52,993 nt of DNA. Origin: an uncultured Geobacteraceae bacterium (GTDB taxonomy: Bacteria > Desulfobacterota > Desulfuromonadia > Geobacterales > Pseudopelobacteraceae). A program made the translations under genes and the position numbers. Position 1 is the first letter of the stretch. Every line of letters begins with the position of its first letter. Under the pieces are notes generated by a model, which was given only the letters and a program-made list of their open reading frames with translations, did not search any database and was not told the DNA's origin. This document shows positions 1 through 6,804 of this stretch, piece by piece. Location: positions 1 through 52,993 of the forward strand of contig CAIOXL010000032.1 of assembly GCA_903862245.1 (NCBI GenBank). The letters run 5' to 3'.

Positions 1-9
1 AGACGCGGT

Positions 10-150
10 TTAGTTCAACAACAGTTTAACCACCACGGCTGGACCCGGCAACACGACCATGGCTATTCCTACGACCAGGGTCGTGAAACCGATCACGATT
101 ACTGCCACCCGCTTAGCCTGCGCTATTGTTTTAAACACAAAGTGTTTCAC
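10..150 (-). pseudogene. Truncated PGPGW-type small membrane protein
   Basis: A 46-codon frame opens with GTG and encodes a basic N-terminus followed by one hydrophobic helix ending in LPGPA, the hallmark of the putative transmembrane PGPGW family. In intact members the helix is followed by a second hydrophobic stretch (roughly IPLGLAILA). Here the sequence instead runs into KLLLN and a stop, so the second half is missing and has been replaced by unrelated DNA at the window edge. The GTG lies 2 bases after the stop of the small frame at 153-245, as in a coupled pair. I read it as a decayed remnant. Family assignment rests on one short motif. Confidence 0.4.
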
Positions 151-152
151 CG

Positions 153-245
153 CTAAAACGTGCCTTCAGGCGCAGCTTCCTCGTTGGCATGCATGCTTCT
201 GTGGTCGCAGCCAGGCAGCAGTGCCAGCAAAATGGTTTCCATCAT
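153..245 (-). CDS. Small ORF (30 aa) with strong ribosome binding site, upstream of the PGPGW remnant
   Basis: The frame begins ATGATG, 1-4 bases downstream of GGGAGG, and encodes a hydrophobic N-terminus (ETILLALLPGC) followed by a short acidic tail. It stops 2 bases before the GTG of the PGPGW-like frame. The good Shine-Dalgarno sequence and close spacing suggest it was once translated, either as a leader peptide or as the 5' part of a frameshifted gene. No family is recognised. Both frames sit in DNA that otherwise looks decayed. Confidence 0.25.
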   Translation of the reverse strand: MMETILLALLPGCDHRSMHANEEAAPEGTF

Positions 246-620
246 TGCCTCCCTGATTATCTTCATAGTTAAGTGATTCTCTGACGGCAGTAATTGCAGC
301 ATCTACATTAGGGTTTCTTGGAACCCTGACAACTATCGGAATAAGATTGTGTCAGTATATCGGAAGGCTGGTATCTCGTAGGAATAACATATCAGCGTGA
401 CAAGTAAACTGTAACATCAAGATAATGTACCAAAGAAGCCGTTAAGTTTATGACGGTCTTGTGCTTGTGCAGTGTGAATGGGATAATTAGCTGAATTGTT
501 GGGAGTAATCTCGGATTTCAAATTGTGCATGATTGGTATAGTATTGAGACCTGCTCTCTCTGATACAAAAACTATTATCCCACTGCTTAAATATTAGGCA
601 GATATTTATTCCTTTCGGTT
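246..620. other. Gene-poor stretch
   Basis: No convincing gene is visible on either strand. On the minus strand one frame (about 180-355) reads like protein (IVVRVPRNPNVDAA) but has no start codon and ends within the small ORF region. It may be a fragment of a decayed gene. The stretch is more AT-rich than the neighbouring core genes. Confidence 0.3.
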
Positions 621-621
621 C

Positions 622-684
622 GGTCTCTCAAGATCGGTTTGCAAAAAGATGCAAACCGGTCTTTCGAGATCCGAGTTATTTTTA
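622..684 (+). terminator. Long imperfect hairpin, terminator-like
   Basis: Arms at 622-642 and 651-672 pair over about 20 positions with a bulge and wobbles. The inner 10 pairs (633-642 with 651-660) are almost perfect around an 8-base loop. A T-rich run follows at 677-684, so on the plus strand it could end transcription. No intact gene precedes it, so it may be a leftover from a lost gene or part of a mobile element. Confidence 0.4.
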
Positions 685-778
685 AAATAAATCTTGTGAG
701 AAAGGGTGGTTGTGGACTGGAAGGGTTTCTGAGTATTATAAGATATTGCTGGTTTCTACGGAGCTAAATTCATGCACA

Positions 779-798
779 TTGGTACAATATTGGTACAA
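779..798. repeat. Two tandem copies of TTGGTACAA, 11 bases apart
   Basis: TTGGTACAA occurs at 779-787 and 790-798, a spacing of about one helical turn, just beyond the terminator of tRNA-Arg. Tandem sites at one-turn spacing can mark protein binding, for example integrase arm sites next to a tRNA attachment site. No integrase gene is visible in the window. Confidence 0.35.
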
Positions 799-802
799 CA
801 AA

Positions 803-836
803 ATAAAAAAGGCACTCACAATCTCTTGTAAGTGCC
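803..836 (-). terminator. Rho-independent terminator of tRNA-Arg
   Basis: On the minus strand an 11-pair stem with one mismatch (826-836 with 811-821, loop TCTC) is followed by six T residues (complement of 805-810). It lies 10 bases after the tRNA 3' end. Confidence 0.8.
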
Positions 837-845
837 TGTTATTGT

Positions 846-922
846 TGGTGCGCCTGGAGCGATTCGAACGCCCGACCTACGGATTCGTAGTCCGTTGCTC
901 TATCCAGCTGAGCTACAAGCGC
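846..922 (-). tRNA. tRNA-Arg (anticodon ACG)
   Basis: The 77-base cloverleaf is complete. The acceptor stem GCGCTTG pairs with CAGGCGC, the D-loop carries AGCTCAGCTGGATAGAGC, the anticodon loop is CTACGAA (anticodon ACG, read as ICG after deamination for CGN codons), the T-loop is TTCGAAT, and CCA is encoded. A terminator follows immediately. The 3' flank, toward lower coordinates, is decayed and carries repeats, as is common where integrative elements have used a tRNA end as target. Confidence 0.97.
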
Positions 923-1097
923 GTTGGGAAGTGGTCTTATACCCCACGGGGCACAATATATCAACCTTTTTTTGTCTCTTCTGTGCTTGCCCCGCCGCTT
1001 CAGTACGTTGAAATTGATTATTACCACTACCAAACCACTTCGATTTCAGCTATCTTCTCACGGCGAGCAGGGCGGATACCGCAGAAGGAAATTTGCT

Positions 1098-1415
1098 ATG
1101 GATCACTTTATACTGGATATCAGCGAAGCCGATGTGAAGCGGGAACGTGAAAAATCACGGGAACTTCGCAAAAGCCGCTGGTGGAAAAACCGTGTTGCTC
1201 TGGGACGTTGCTATTACTGTGATGGAAGTTTTGCGCCGGAAGAGCTGACGATGGATCATCTGGTGCCGGTATCACGGGGCGGCAAGGCCTCGCGCAACAA
1301 TGTCGTTCCCGCCTGTAAGGAATGCAACAGCCGCAAAAAATACCTGCTCCCAATCGAGTGGGAAGAGTTTGTGGGCACACTTAAACGTCCAACACCGGAG
1401 CCAACCCGTGAGTGA
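1098..1415 (+). CDS. HNH endonuclease family protein
   Basis: This 105-residue protein has the small HNH fold: CYYC near residue 37, the MDHLVP catalytic segment, then NN and CKECN, giving two zinc-binding CxxC pairs around the H-N-C active site. The ATG at 1098 follows AGAAGGA by about seven bases, which favours it over longer frames. Family members cut DNA as stand-alone nucleases or as part of phage, restriction or repair systems; nothing here fixes the substrate. Its stop overlaps the GTG start of the following HAD phosphatase by eight bases, so the two are probably one transcription unit. A chromosomal repair or processing role is inference. Confidence 0.85.
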   Translation: MDHFILDISEADVKREREKSRELRKSRWWKNRVALGRCYYCDGSFAPEELTMDHLVPVSRGGKASRNNVVPACKECNSRKKYLLPIEWEEFVGTLKRPTPEPTRE

Positions 1416-2049
1416 AGCGAAAAGCCGCTATAAAGTCGTCATCTATGACTGTGACGGCGTGATTCTTGATTCAATCGAATCTAACTATGTTTTTTACAAC
1501 CGTATCATGGGATTTTTGGGACGACCGGAGATAGAACGGGACAATGGCGATGCCAGAAGAGTCCTCCACACGTATTCGTTCCAGGATGTCATGGAATATT
1601 TTTTCCGGGGGGACGCCCAGCGCGAAGAGGCCCTCAGTTTTGCCAAGACCATCCGCTACCGCGATCTGATGCCGTACATGCGTATGGAAGATGGTTTTGT
1701 CGGTGCCCTCGACCAACTGAAGGGACACACCTCCCTGGCTATCTGCACCAATCGGGCAACTTCCATGGATATGATCATCGAGGATTTCGGACTGACCGGC
1801 TATTTTGAATATGTCATGACCGCTTCACAGGTTACCCACCCGAAACCGCACCCGGAACCGCTCTTGAAGGTACTGGATTATTTCGGCGCTGCACCGGAAG
1901 AAGCCCTTTTTATCGGAGACGGCGAGGTGGATATGCAGGCGGCACAAAGCGCCGGAGTTCCCTTCATCTCGTACAAATCCAATCTGCCTGCCCTGGCATG
2001 CATCCAGCACCATGGTGAAATCGTCCGGCACGTTTTTTCCGCACCATAA
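1408..2049 (+). CDS. HAD family hydrolase (phosphoglycolate phosphatase-like)
   Basis: This 213-residue haloacid dehalogenase-type phosphatase has all four motifs: DCDGVILDS (nucleophile and acid-base aspartates) at the N-terminus, CTNRAT (motif II Thr), KPHPEPL (motif III Lys) and FIGDGEVDM (motif IV acidic pair). The helical cap between motifs I and II places it in subfamily IA with Gph and PpaX. The GTG at 1408 is chosen because it sits directly before SEAKSRYKVVIYD and overlaps the HNH gene end, implying coupling. The substrate is not readable from sequence; phosphoglycolate or pyrophosphate are the usual ones for close families. Confidence 0.88.
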   Translation: MSEAKSRYKVVIYDCDGVILDSIESNYVFYNRIMGFLGRPEIERDNGDARRVLHTYSFQDVMEYFFRGDAQREEALSFAKTIRYRDLMPYMRMEDGFVGALDQLKGHTSLAICTNRATSMDMIIEDFGLTGYFEYVMTASQVTHPKPHPEPLLKVLDYFGAAPEEALFIGDGEVDMQAAQSAGVPFISYKSNLPALACIQHHGEIVRHVFSAP

Positions 2050-2052
2050 AAA

Positions 2053-2086
2053 AACTCCGGCGGATTAATTTCCGCCGGAGTTTTCA
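2053..2086. terminator. Bidirectional rho-independent terminator
   Basis: The perfect 10-base arms CTCCGGCGGA (2055-2064) and TCCGCCGGAG (2071-2080) are flanked by A and T tracts, so the hairpin serves both the HAD gene and the convergent isochorismatase-like gene. Confidence 0.9.
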
Positions 2087-2109
2087 CATCTACTCTGTCA
2101 CCCCGCCGG

Positions 2110-2676
2110 TTATCTCACCAGCTTCGACAGTTTTTTGAACTCCTCCGTCCCAGCAACCCCCAACAGTTGAAACAGGACCGATTCAGTGCAGGTGGGAATC
2201 GCTCCGGCCAGTGTCATGGCCTGGAGGGCGGTCTGCCAGTTCTGCTTGCTGCGGCTCATGACGGCATCCTTCACCACATGGACGTCCAGACCAGCCTCAC
2301 GAAGTTCGAGAACCGTCTGCAGGACACAGACATGGGTTTCCATGCCGGTGATGATCACCTGACTCCTGCCGGTAGACTTGAGCGCTGCGACAAACTCCGG
2401 ACTGCCGCAACAACTGAAGGTCATTTTTTCATAACAGGGAGCTGCTGCCGCCTTTTCCTTCAGTTCAGGCAGAGTCGCTCCCAACCCTTTGACATACTGT
2501 TCGGTCACGAGCACCGGGATGTTCAGTTCGGCAGCGCTTTCCAGCAGGATGCCGGTGTTTTTTACCAACTTTCCCAGCACAGCATCATCCATCGCAACGC
2601 ACAGTTTTTCCTGCACATCGATCACCACCAGTACCGCTTTGTCCCGCATCAGAAAAAAACTGTCCCGTATTGACAT
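2110..2676 (-). CDS. Isochorismatase family cysteine hydrolase
   Basis: This 188-residue single-domain cysteine hydrolase has the family triad: Asp in VVIDVQ near residue 18, Lys in YEKMTFS, and the nucleophile Cys in ETHVCVLQT, with the usual cis-peptide segment before it. YcaC-type relatives have unknown or broad substrates; a siderophore role is not indicated because no entB-like neighbours exist. The second of two close ATGs (MSIRD) is preferred because AGGGGAG ends six bases before it and abuts the first. A minus-strand sigma-70-type promoter lies at 2706-2734. Confidence 0.88.
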   Translation of the reverse strand: MSIRDSFFLMRDKAVLVVIDVQEKLCVAMDDAVLGKLVKNTGILLESAAELNIPVLVTEQYVKGLGATLPELKEKAAAAPCYEKMTFSCCGSPEFVAALKSTGRSQVIITGMETHVCVLQTVLELREAGLDVHVVKDAVMSRSKQNWQTALQAMTLAGAIPTCTESVLFQLLGVAGTEEFKKLSKLVR

Positions 2677-2705
2677 GGCCATCTCCCCTGCTATAAATTT
2701 TGATC

Positions 2706-2734
2706 AGTGTAGCGTAGATGCCGGTGATAATCAA
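2706..2734 (-). promoter_or_regulatory. Sigma-70-type promoter of the isochorismatase-like gene
   Basis: On the minus strand TTGATT (2729-2734) and TACACT (2706-2711) are 17 bases apart, about 30 bases before the start codon. Confidence 0.55.
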
Positions 2735-2851
2735 CGGCATCCCGAGTGACGGATAAATCTTTGAGGCGATGCCACTGGCACTCAATAACTGGTTGTCTGC
2801 ACTGATGTACCGTGCTACATCAAGGCGGCATATTATCTCCGGAGGTTCATT

Positions 2852-3427
2852 ATGAAAGTTACCGCATTCAACGGCAGTCCACGGAAGGAAGGCAACACCT
2901 CGCTGCTTATCGGCCAGGCCTTCGCCGCACTGAACAAGGAAGGAATTGAAACCGAGATGGTCCAGGTGGGGGGCGAGAAACTACATGGCTGCATCGCCTG
3001 TTATCAATGTTTCACCCGGAAGGACAAACGCTGTGCCGTGGCAGATGACATAGCCAACAGCTGCATTGAGAAAATGCTTGAGTCCGACGGTATCATTATC
3101 GGCTCTCCGACCTATTTTGCCGCCCTGACCCCCGAAACCAAGGCGCTGATTGACCGGTGCGGCATGGTGTCGCGGGCCAACGGCGATATGTTCAAGCGCA
3201 AAGCCGGGGCCGCTGTGGTGTCGGTACGCCGGGCCGGTGCCATCAACGTGTTCGACACCATTAACCACTTCTTCAGCATCGGCCAGATGATTATCCCTGC
3301 GTCAAATTACTGGAATATCGGTGTCGGCCGGAATATCGGAGATGTACTTCAGGATGAAGAGGGGATGGGAACTATGCAGGTGTTGGGAGAGAACATGGCC
3401 TGGCTGCTGAAAAAAATCGCCCCGTAA
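2852..3427 (+). CDS. NADPH-dependent FMN reductase / iron-sulfur flavoprotein family
   Basis: This 191-residue flavodoxin-fold protein opens with the FMN phosphate loop GSPRKEGNT at residues 9-17 and has the second flavin-contact motif GSPTYFAAL. A cysteine cluster (CIACYQC, then a further Cys in RCAVAD) follows the first third, as in iron-sulfur flavoproteins where Cys residues bind a 4Fe-4S cluster; the spacing here is the shorter type seen in many family members without a proven cluster. The ATG follows CGGAGG by about six bases. Likely a cytosolic redox enzyme using FMN; the electron acceptor is unknown. Confidence 0.87.
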   Translation: MKVTAFNGSPRKEGNTSLLIGQAFAALNKEGIETEMVQVGGEKLHGCIACYQCFTRKDKRCAVADDIANSCIEKMLESDGIIIGSPTYFAALTPETKALIDRCGMVSRANGDMFKRKAGAAVVSVRRAGAINVFDTINHFFSIGQMIIPASNYWNIGVGRNIGDVLQDEEGMGTMQVLGENMAWLLKKIAP

Positions 3428-3434
3428 ACAACGT

Positions 3435-3464
3435 TTCAGGACGCTCCGGAGGGAGCGTCCTGAA
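3435..3464. terminator. Hairpin between convergent genes
   Basis: Perfect 13-base arms (3435-3447 and 3452-3464) surround a 4-base loop between the FMN reductase and tpx genes. The U-tract is weak on both sides, so the assignment rests on stem strength and position. Confidence 0.65.
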
Positions 3465-3473
3465 GAAGAGATA

Positions 3474-3989
3474 TTACAGCAGCGCTCTTGCAGCGGCTAT
3501 TGCCGCGGCATAATCAGGTTCACCGGTGACTTCGGGAACGATCTGGATGTAGCGGATGATGTTGGCGGCATCGACAACGAACACGGCCCGTGTCAGCAGC
3601 AGCAGTTCTTTGATCAGCACGCCGTAGCCGAGCCCAAAGGAGCGTTCGCGGTAGTCGGAAAGGGTAATCACCGCATCAATTCCTGCTGCCCCGCACCACC
3701 GCTTCTGGGCAAAGGGGAGATCAAGGCTGATCGTCAGAACCACCACATCCCCCGGCAGGGCGGCGGCTTCCTGATTGAAGCGACGGGTCTCGGTGTCGCA
3801 CACCGGAGTATCCAGAGACGGCACCGCAGTGATGATTTTGACTTTACCGACAAAGGTGGCAAGCGAGGTGGCGGCCAACCCGTTGTCTACCACGACAAAG
3901 TCCGGGGCAGCATCACCTACGTTAAGCTCTGCCCCCAAAAGGGTCATCGGATTTCCTTTAAAGGTAATAATTCCTGTTTTTTCACTCAT
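3474..3989 (-). CDS. tpx: Thiol peroxidase
   Basis: This atypical 2-Cys peroxiredoxin of 171 residues reduces hydrogen and organic peroxides using thioredoxin. The peroxidatic Cys64 lies in PSLDTPVCDTETRRFN and the resolving Cys99 in KRWCG, the spacing of the Tpx family. The second ATG (MSEKTG) is preferred: GAGGGGGA ends about seven bases before it, whereas the first ATG overlaps that site. It follows the NUDIX gene by about two bases, so the two are co-transcribed. Confidence 0.95.
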   Translation of the reverse strand: MSEKTGIITFKGNPMTLLGAELNVGDAAPDFVVVDNGLAATSLATFVGKVKIITAVPSLDTPVCDTETRRFNQEAAALPGDVVVLTISLDLPFAQKRWCGAAGIDAVITLSDYRERSFGLGYGVLIKELLLLTRAVFVVDAANIIRYIQIVPEVTGEPDYAAAIAAARALL

Positions 3990-3991
3990 GG

Positions 3992-4666
3992 TCATTCCCC
4001 CTCGTTAATTTCTACCGTTTCAGGCAGTACGCTGTAATTTTCACCGGCAGTGTCCCGGCGGTCAAGAACGGTCAAAAACTGCATCACCAGCCGATAGGTA
4101 ATCCCCCACAGCACCGGCTTGTTATCGACCGGAAGCGTGATGGCCGGCACGTCAAAACACTTTTCATCGAACGCCACACTGCTCACCCGATGCCGCGCCG
4201 GGTCGCGCAGGTCGGAAAGCGCCACCCAGAACAGGTCCCGCACCTCTTCATTCAGGGCCGGACGACTGGAGAGCCTGTCCAAGCCGAAGAGGCAGCAGGA
4301 AACCCGCACCGGCAGATTCGTCCCGATAATATCCGACAGCCGCCCCAGATACTGCCCCTGCGTCAGGTCCAGTCCAATCTCTTCAAGCGTTTCCCGACAG
4401 GCCGCCTGGCACTCCAGCTCCCCCTCCTCCAGTTTCCCCCCGGGGAATGCGATATGTCCTGACCAGGGGTCAAGGTCATGGGCCGCCCGCTGGATGAACA
4501 GGATTTCCAGATCACTGCCGGTCTGATGCAGTATCATGGCAACCGCAGCGCGTGTCCGGTCGCCGGAATCCGGGACGGCGGCGCCGCCGCGCACGGCAAG
4601 CAATGCCGCAATACTGCCAAATGTGTATCCCTGCTCTGGTATAAAGGCGCTCATGGTTTCGATCAT
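3992..4666 (-). CDS. NUDIX hydrolase, CoA pyrophosphatase-like
   Basis: The 224-residue protein carries an extended NUDIX box (GGKLEEGE through RETLEEIGLDL, metal-binding Glu residues present) directly preceded by the UPF0035-type segment ILFIQRA...GHIAFPGG, typical of CoA pyrophosphatases such as NudL and YeaB. These hydrolyse CoA or its derivatives to phosphopantetheine and 3',5'-ADP. The start is uncertain: the first ATG (4666) abuts ACAGGA, and an ATG five codons on is the alternative. It is the first gene of a two-gene unit with tpx. Confidence 0.9.
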   Translation of the reverse strand: MIETMSAFIPEQGYTFGSIAALLAVRGGAAVPDSGDRTRAAVAMILHQTGSDLEILFIQRAAHDLDPWSGHIAFPGGKLEEGELECQAACRETLEEIGLDLTQGQYLGRLSDIIGTNLPVRVSCCLFGLDRLSSRPALNEEVRDLFWVALSDLRDPARHRVSSVAFDEKCFDVPAITLPVDNKPVLWGITYRLVMQFLTVLDRRDTAGENYSVLPETVEINEGE

Positions 4667-4742
4667 TCCTGTATGGATTAATCTGCATACTTACCGTATC
4701 ATTGCCCGCCGTCAAGAAAAATAACCATCAGGATTTTATACT

Positions 4743-5768
4743 ATGCCGCATCAACTTCGCCCAGCGATTCCGAAGATTTCAATACTGATGCCGGTGCGCA
4801 ATGAAGGGCGCTTCCTGCAGGCTACGCTGGACTCACTGTACCGCCAGACCTGTTCCGCCTGGGAGCTGATCGCCGTCGATGACGGTTCCCGTGACCAGAC
4901 GCCTCACATCCTGGCCGAAGCGGCCGGCGAAGACAGGCGCATACGGGTTCTGCGCCGTGAGGGGGGCGGACTGGTAGCGGCACTCAACGCCGGCCTGGAA
5001 CTCTGCCGTGCCCCGTTGCTGGCACGTCTGGACGGTGACGACATCTGCCATCCCCGGCGCCTTGAGCTGCAATCCGCCTGGCTGGATGCACACCCTGAAA
5101 CGGGACTGGTGGCCTGCAACTTCCGGCATTTCCCGCGCCGCAGCATCAAGCAGGGGATGATTGACTATGAGCGGTGGCAGAACAGTCTGACCGACCATGC
5201 CCTGATTATGCAGGATCTGTTTGTGGAGTCCCCCTTTGTTCATCCCGCCATCATGGTGCGCAGGGGTATTATGGAGAAGGCTGGAGGGTATCATGACAGC
5301 AGTTGGCCCGAAGATTATGATCTCTGGCTGCGCATGGCGGCAGCGGGAGTACGCTTCGCCCGTCTGCCGCAGACGCTCCTGTTCTGGCGCGATCATCCCG
5401 AACGGGCCACCCGCACCATGGAGGAATATACGTTACCTGCCTTCCGGGCCTGCAAATGTCATCATCTGCTGCGCGGTTTTCTCAGAAATACCGGCGACAT
5501 TGTTATCGCCGGGGCGGGACAGGAAGCCCGGGCATGGCAGCGCCTTCTGGCCGCAGCGCAGGTGACGGTTTCCACCTGGCTGGATGTTGACCCGAGGAAG
5601 GTCGGCCGTATACTGCACAGTGCACCGGTCCTGTCCCCGGAGATACTGCAGCTGCATGGCCGGAAAATGATCGTGGCCATCGGTGTGCGCGGGGCGCGGG
5701 AGCAGTTCAGGAGTGTGGCGGAGCAACGGGGATGGCAGGAAGGCGTGGACTTTGTCTGCGTCGCATGA
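4743..5768 (+). CDS. Family 2 glycosyltransferase fused to a Rossmann-like domain
   Basis: Residues 10-220 form a GT-A fold: SILMPVRNE at the nucleotide-sugar site, VDDGSRD, the metal-binding LDGDD, and the acceptor-side WPEDYDLWLR with a candidate base. About residues 240-335 form a separate domain beginning IVIAGAGQEARAW, a nucleotide-binding glycine loop like those of PglD-type sugar acyltransferases, ending VAIGVRGAR. The enzyme should add a sugar to a cell-surface glycan or lipid; donor and acceptor are unknown. It stands without other glycan genes. CAGGA lies nine bases before the ATG. Confidence 0.88.
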   Translation: MPHQLRPAIPKISILMPVRNEGRFLQATLDSLYRQTCSAWELIAVDDGSRDQTPHILAEAAGEDRRIRVLRREGGGLVAALNAGLELCRAPLLARLDGDDICHPRRLELQSAWLDAHPETGLVACNFRHFPRRSIKQGMIDYERWQNSLTDHALIMQDLFVESPFVHPAIMVRRGIMEKAGGYHDSSWPEDYDLWLRMAAAGVRFARLPQTLLFWRDHPERATRTMEEYTLPAFRACKCHHLLRGFLRNTGDIVIAGAGQEARAWQRLLAAAQVTVSTWLDVDPRKVGRILHSAPVLSPEILQLHGRKMIVAIGVRGAREQFRSVAEQRGWQEGVDFVCVA

Positions 5769-5822
5769 TAAAAACCGGATCAGCCGATCGGGTACCGAAT
5801 TTGCGGCGGGAAGGGGTGACAC

Positions 5823-6125
5823 ATGTTACCAAGCAAAGAAGAAATGGCTCTTACCATTGACGAAGCCGAGTGGAGCTGCCTGCGGGCTCACCTGCGCCGG
5901 GGCGGGCTGATTCTGGTCGATGACGCCCTTGACCTGGCAGATACGGCCCATAAAGTCGCCACCGATGATGTGGAGATTATCCAGCAGCTGGTGGAAAGCG
6001 GTATGATCGGCAAACCATCGGACTCGAAAATCCGTTCCTGGGAAGATGACCAGCACAAAAAGTTTGCCATGCTGATTGTCAGCCCGTACGTACTGTTCCA
6101 GGAAAAAATGCCCACATTCCACTGA
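5823..6125 (+). CDS. DUF2288 family protein
   Basis: This 100-residue soluble protein matches the DUF2288 pattern: LRAHLRRGGLILVDDALDL in the first third, an acidic helix containing ATDDVEII, and a C-terminal IVSPYVLFQ. Its function is unknown across the family. GAAGGGG precedes the ATG by about seven bases. It runs 20 bases before the yceH-like gene and follows the glycosyltransferase by 54, so the three could be one transcript. Confidence 0.8.
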   Translation: MLPSKEEMALTIDEAEWSCLRAHLRRGGLILVDDALDLADTAHKVATDDVEIIQQLVESGMIGKPSDSKIRSWEDDQHKKFAMLIVSPYVLFQEKMPTFH

Positions 6126-6144
6126 TGCCGACGGAGCAGCGCTA

Positions 6145-6804
6145 ATGGACATGACCCTTAACGAATATGAAGTGCGCGTGCTCGGCTGCCTGATAGAAAA
6201 GGAGCTGACCACACCGGAGTATTATCCGCTGACCCTCAATTCCCTCACCAACGCCTGCAACCAGAAATCCAACCGAGATCCGGTGATGGTTCTGTCAGAG
6301 GAGGATGTGGTGCGAAGTCTGGAGTCGCTCCGCTTCAAGCAGCTGGCACTGCTTTCGGCAGACGGGGGGCGCGTACCGAAATACCGGCACCTGCTGGCAG
6401 AGAAGTTCGGCTTGATGCCGGCTGAACAGGCGGTCATCTGTGAGCTGCTGGTGCGGGGGCCGCAGACCGTCGGGGAGCTGCGCACCAGAGGGGAGCGGAT
6501 GCACCCGTTCGGCGGGCTGGAAGCGGTTGAAGAGGTGCTGGAGGAACTTATCCGGCGGGAAAAACCGTTGCTTGTCCTGATGCCGCGCCAGCCGGGAAGG
6601 AAGGAAGGGCGCTATGCCCAGCTTTTTTCCGGAATGCCTGACAGCACCCAGGAGGGTTCTGACGTGCGCCCTGAGGCGGCCCGGGTACGGGTAATGGCGG
6701 AGAATGGACGGATTGCCAAACTGGAGGGGGACGTTGCCGTCCTGCAGGGTGAGGTAGCCGCGTTACAGCAGCAGATGGCGGAATTTAAGGCGCAATTTGA
6801 GTAA
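6145..6804 (+). CDS. YceH family protein (DUF480)
   Basis: The 219-residue protein begins with the conserved DUF480 block: LNEYEVRVLGCLIEKE, then PEYYPLTLNSLTNACNQKSNRDPV. The family has two winged-helix domains, suggesting nucleic-acid binding, but no defined function. The last 35 residues form a heptad-like coiled coil (KLEGDVAVLQGEVAALQQQM). The ATG at 6145 follows GGAG by eight bases and begins where family homology starts. The 3' end overlaps the convergent hflX end by 20 bases with no terminator between. Confidence 0.9.
   Translation: MDMTLNEYEVRVLGCLIEKELTTPEYYPLTLNSLTNACNQKSNRDPVMVLSEEDVVRSLESLRFKQLALLSADGGRVPKYRHLLAEKFGLMPAEQAVICELLVRGPQTVGELRTRGERMHPFGGLEAVEEVLEELIRREKPLLVLMPRQPGRKEGRYAQLFSGMPDSTQEGSDVRPEAARVRVMAENGRIAKLEGDVAVLQGEVAALQQQMAEFKAQFE

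Noticed and set aside
59..256. A 65-codon plus-strand frame at the window start
   Set aside because: No ribosome site, low-complexity composition, and it opposes the better-supported minus-strand remnants.
779..836. Possible CRISPR-like or tandem repeat array near tRNA-Arg
   Set aside because: There are only two 9-base copies with no spacers of regular length.
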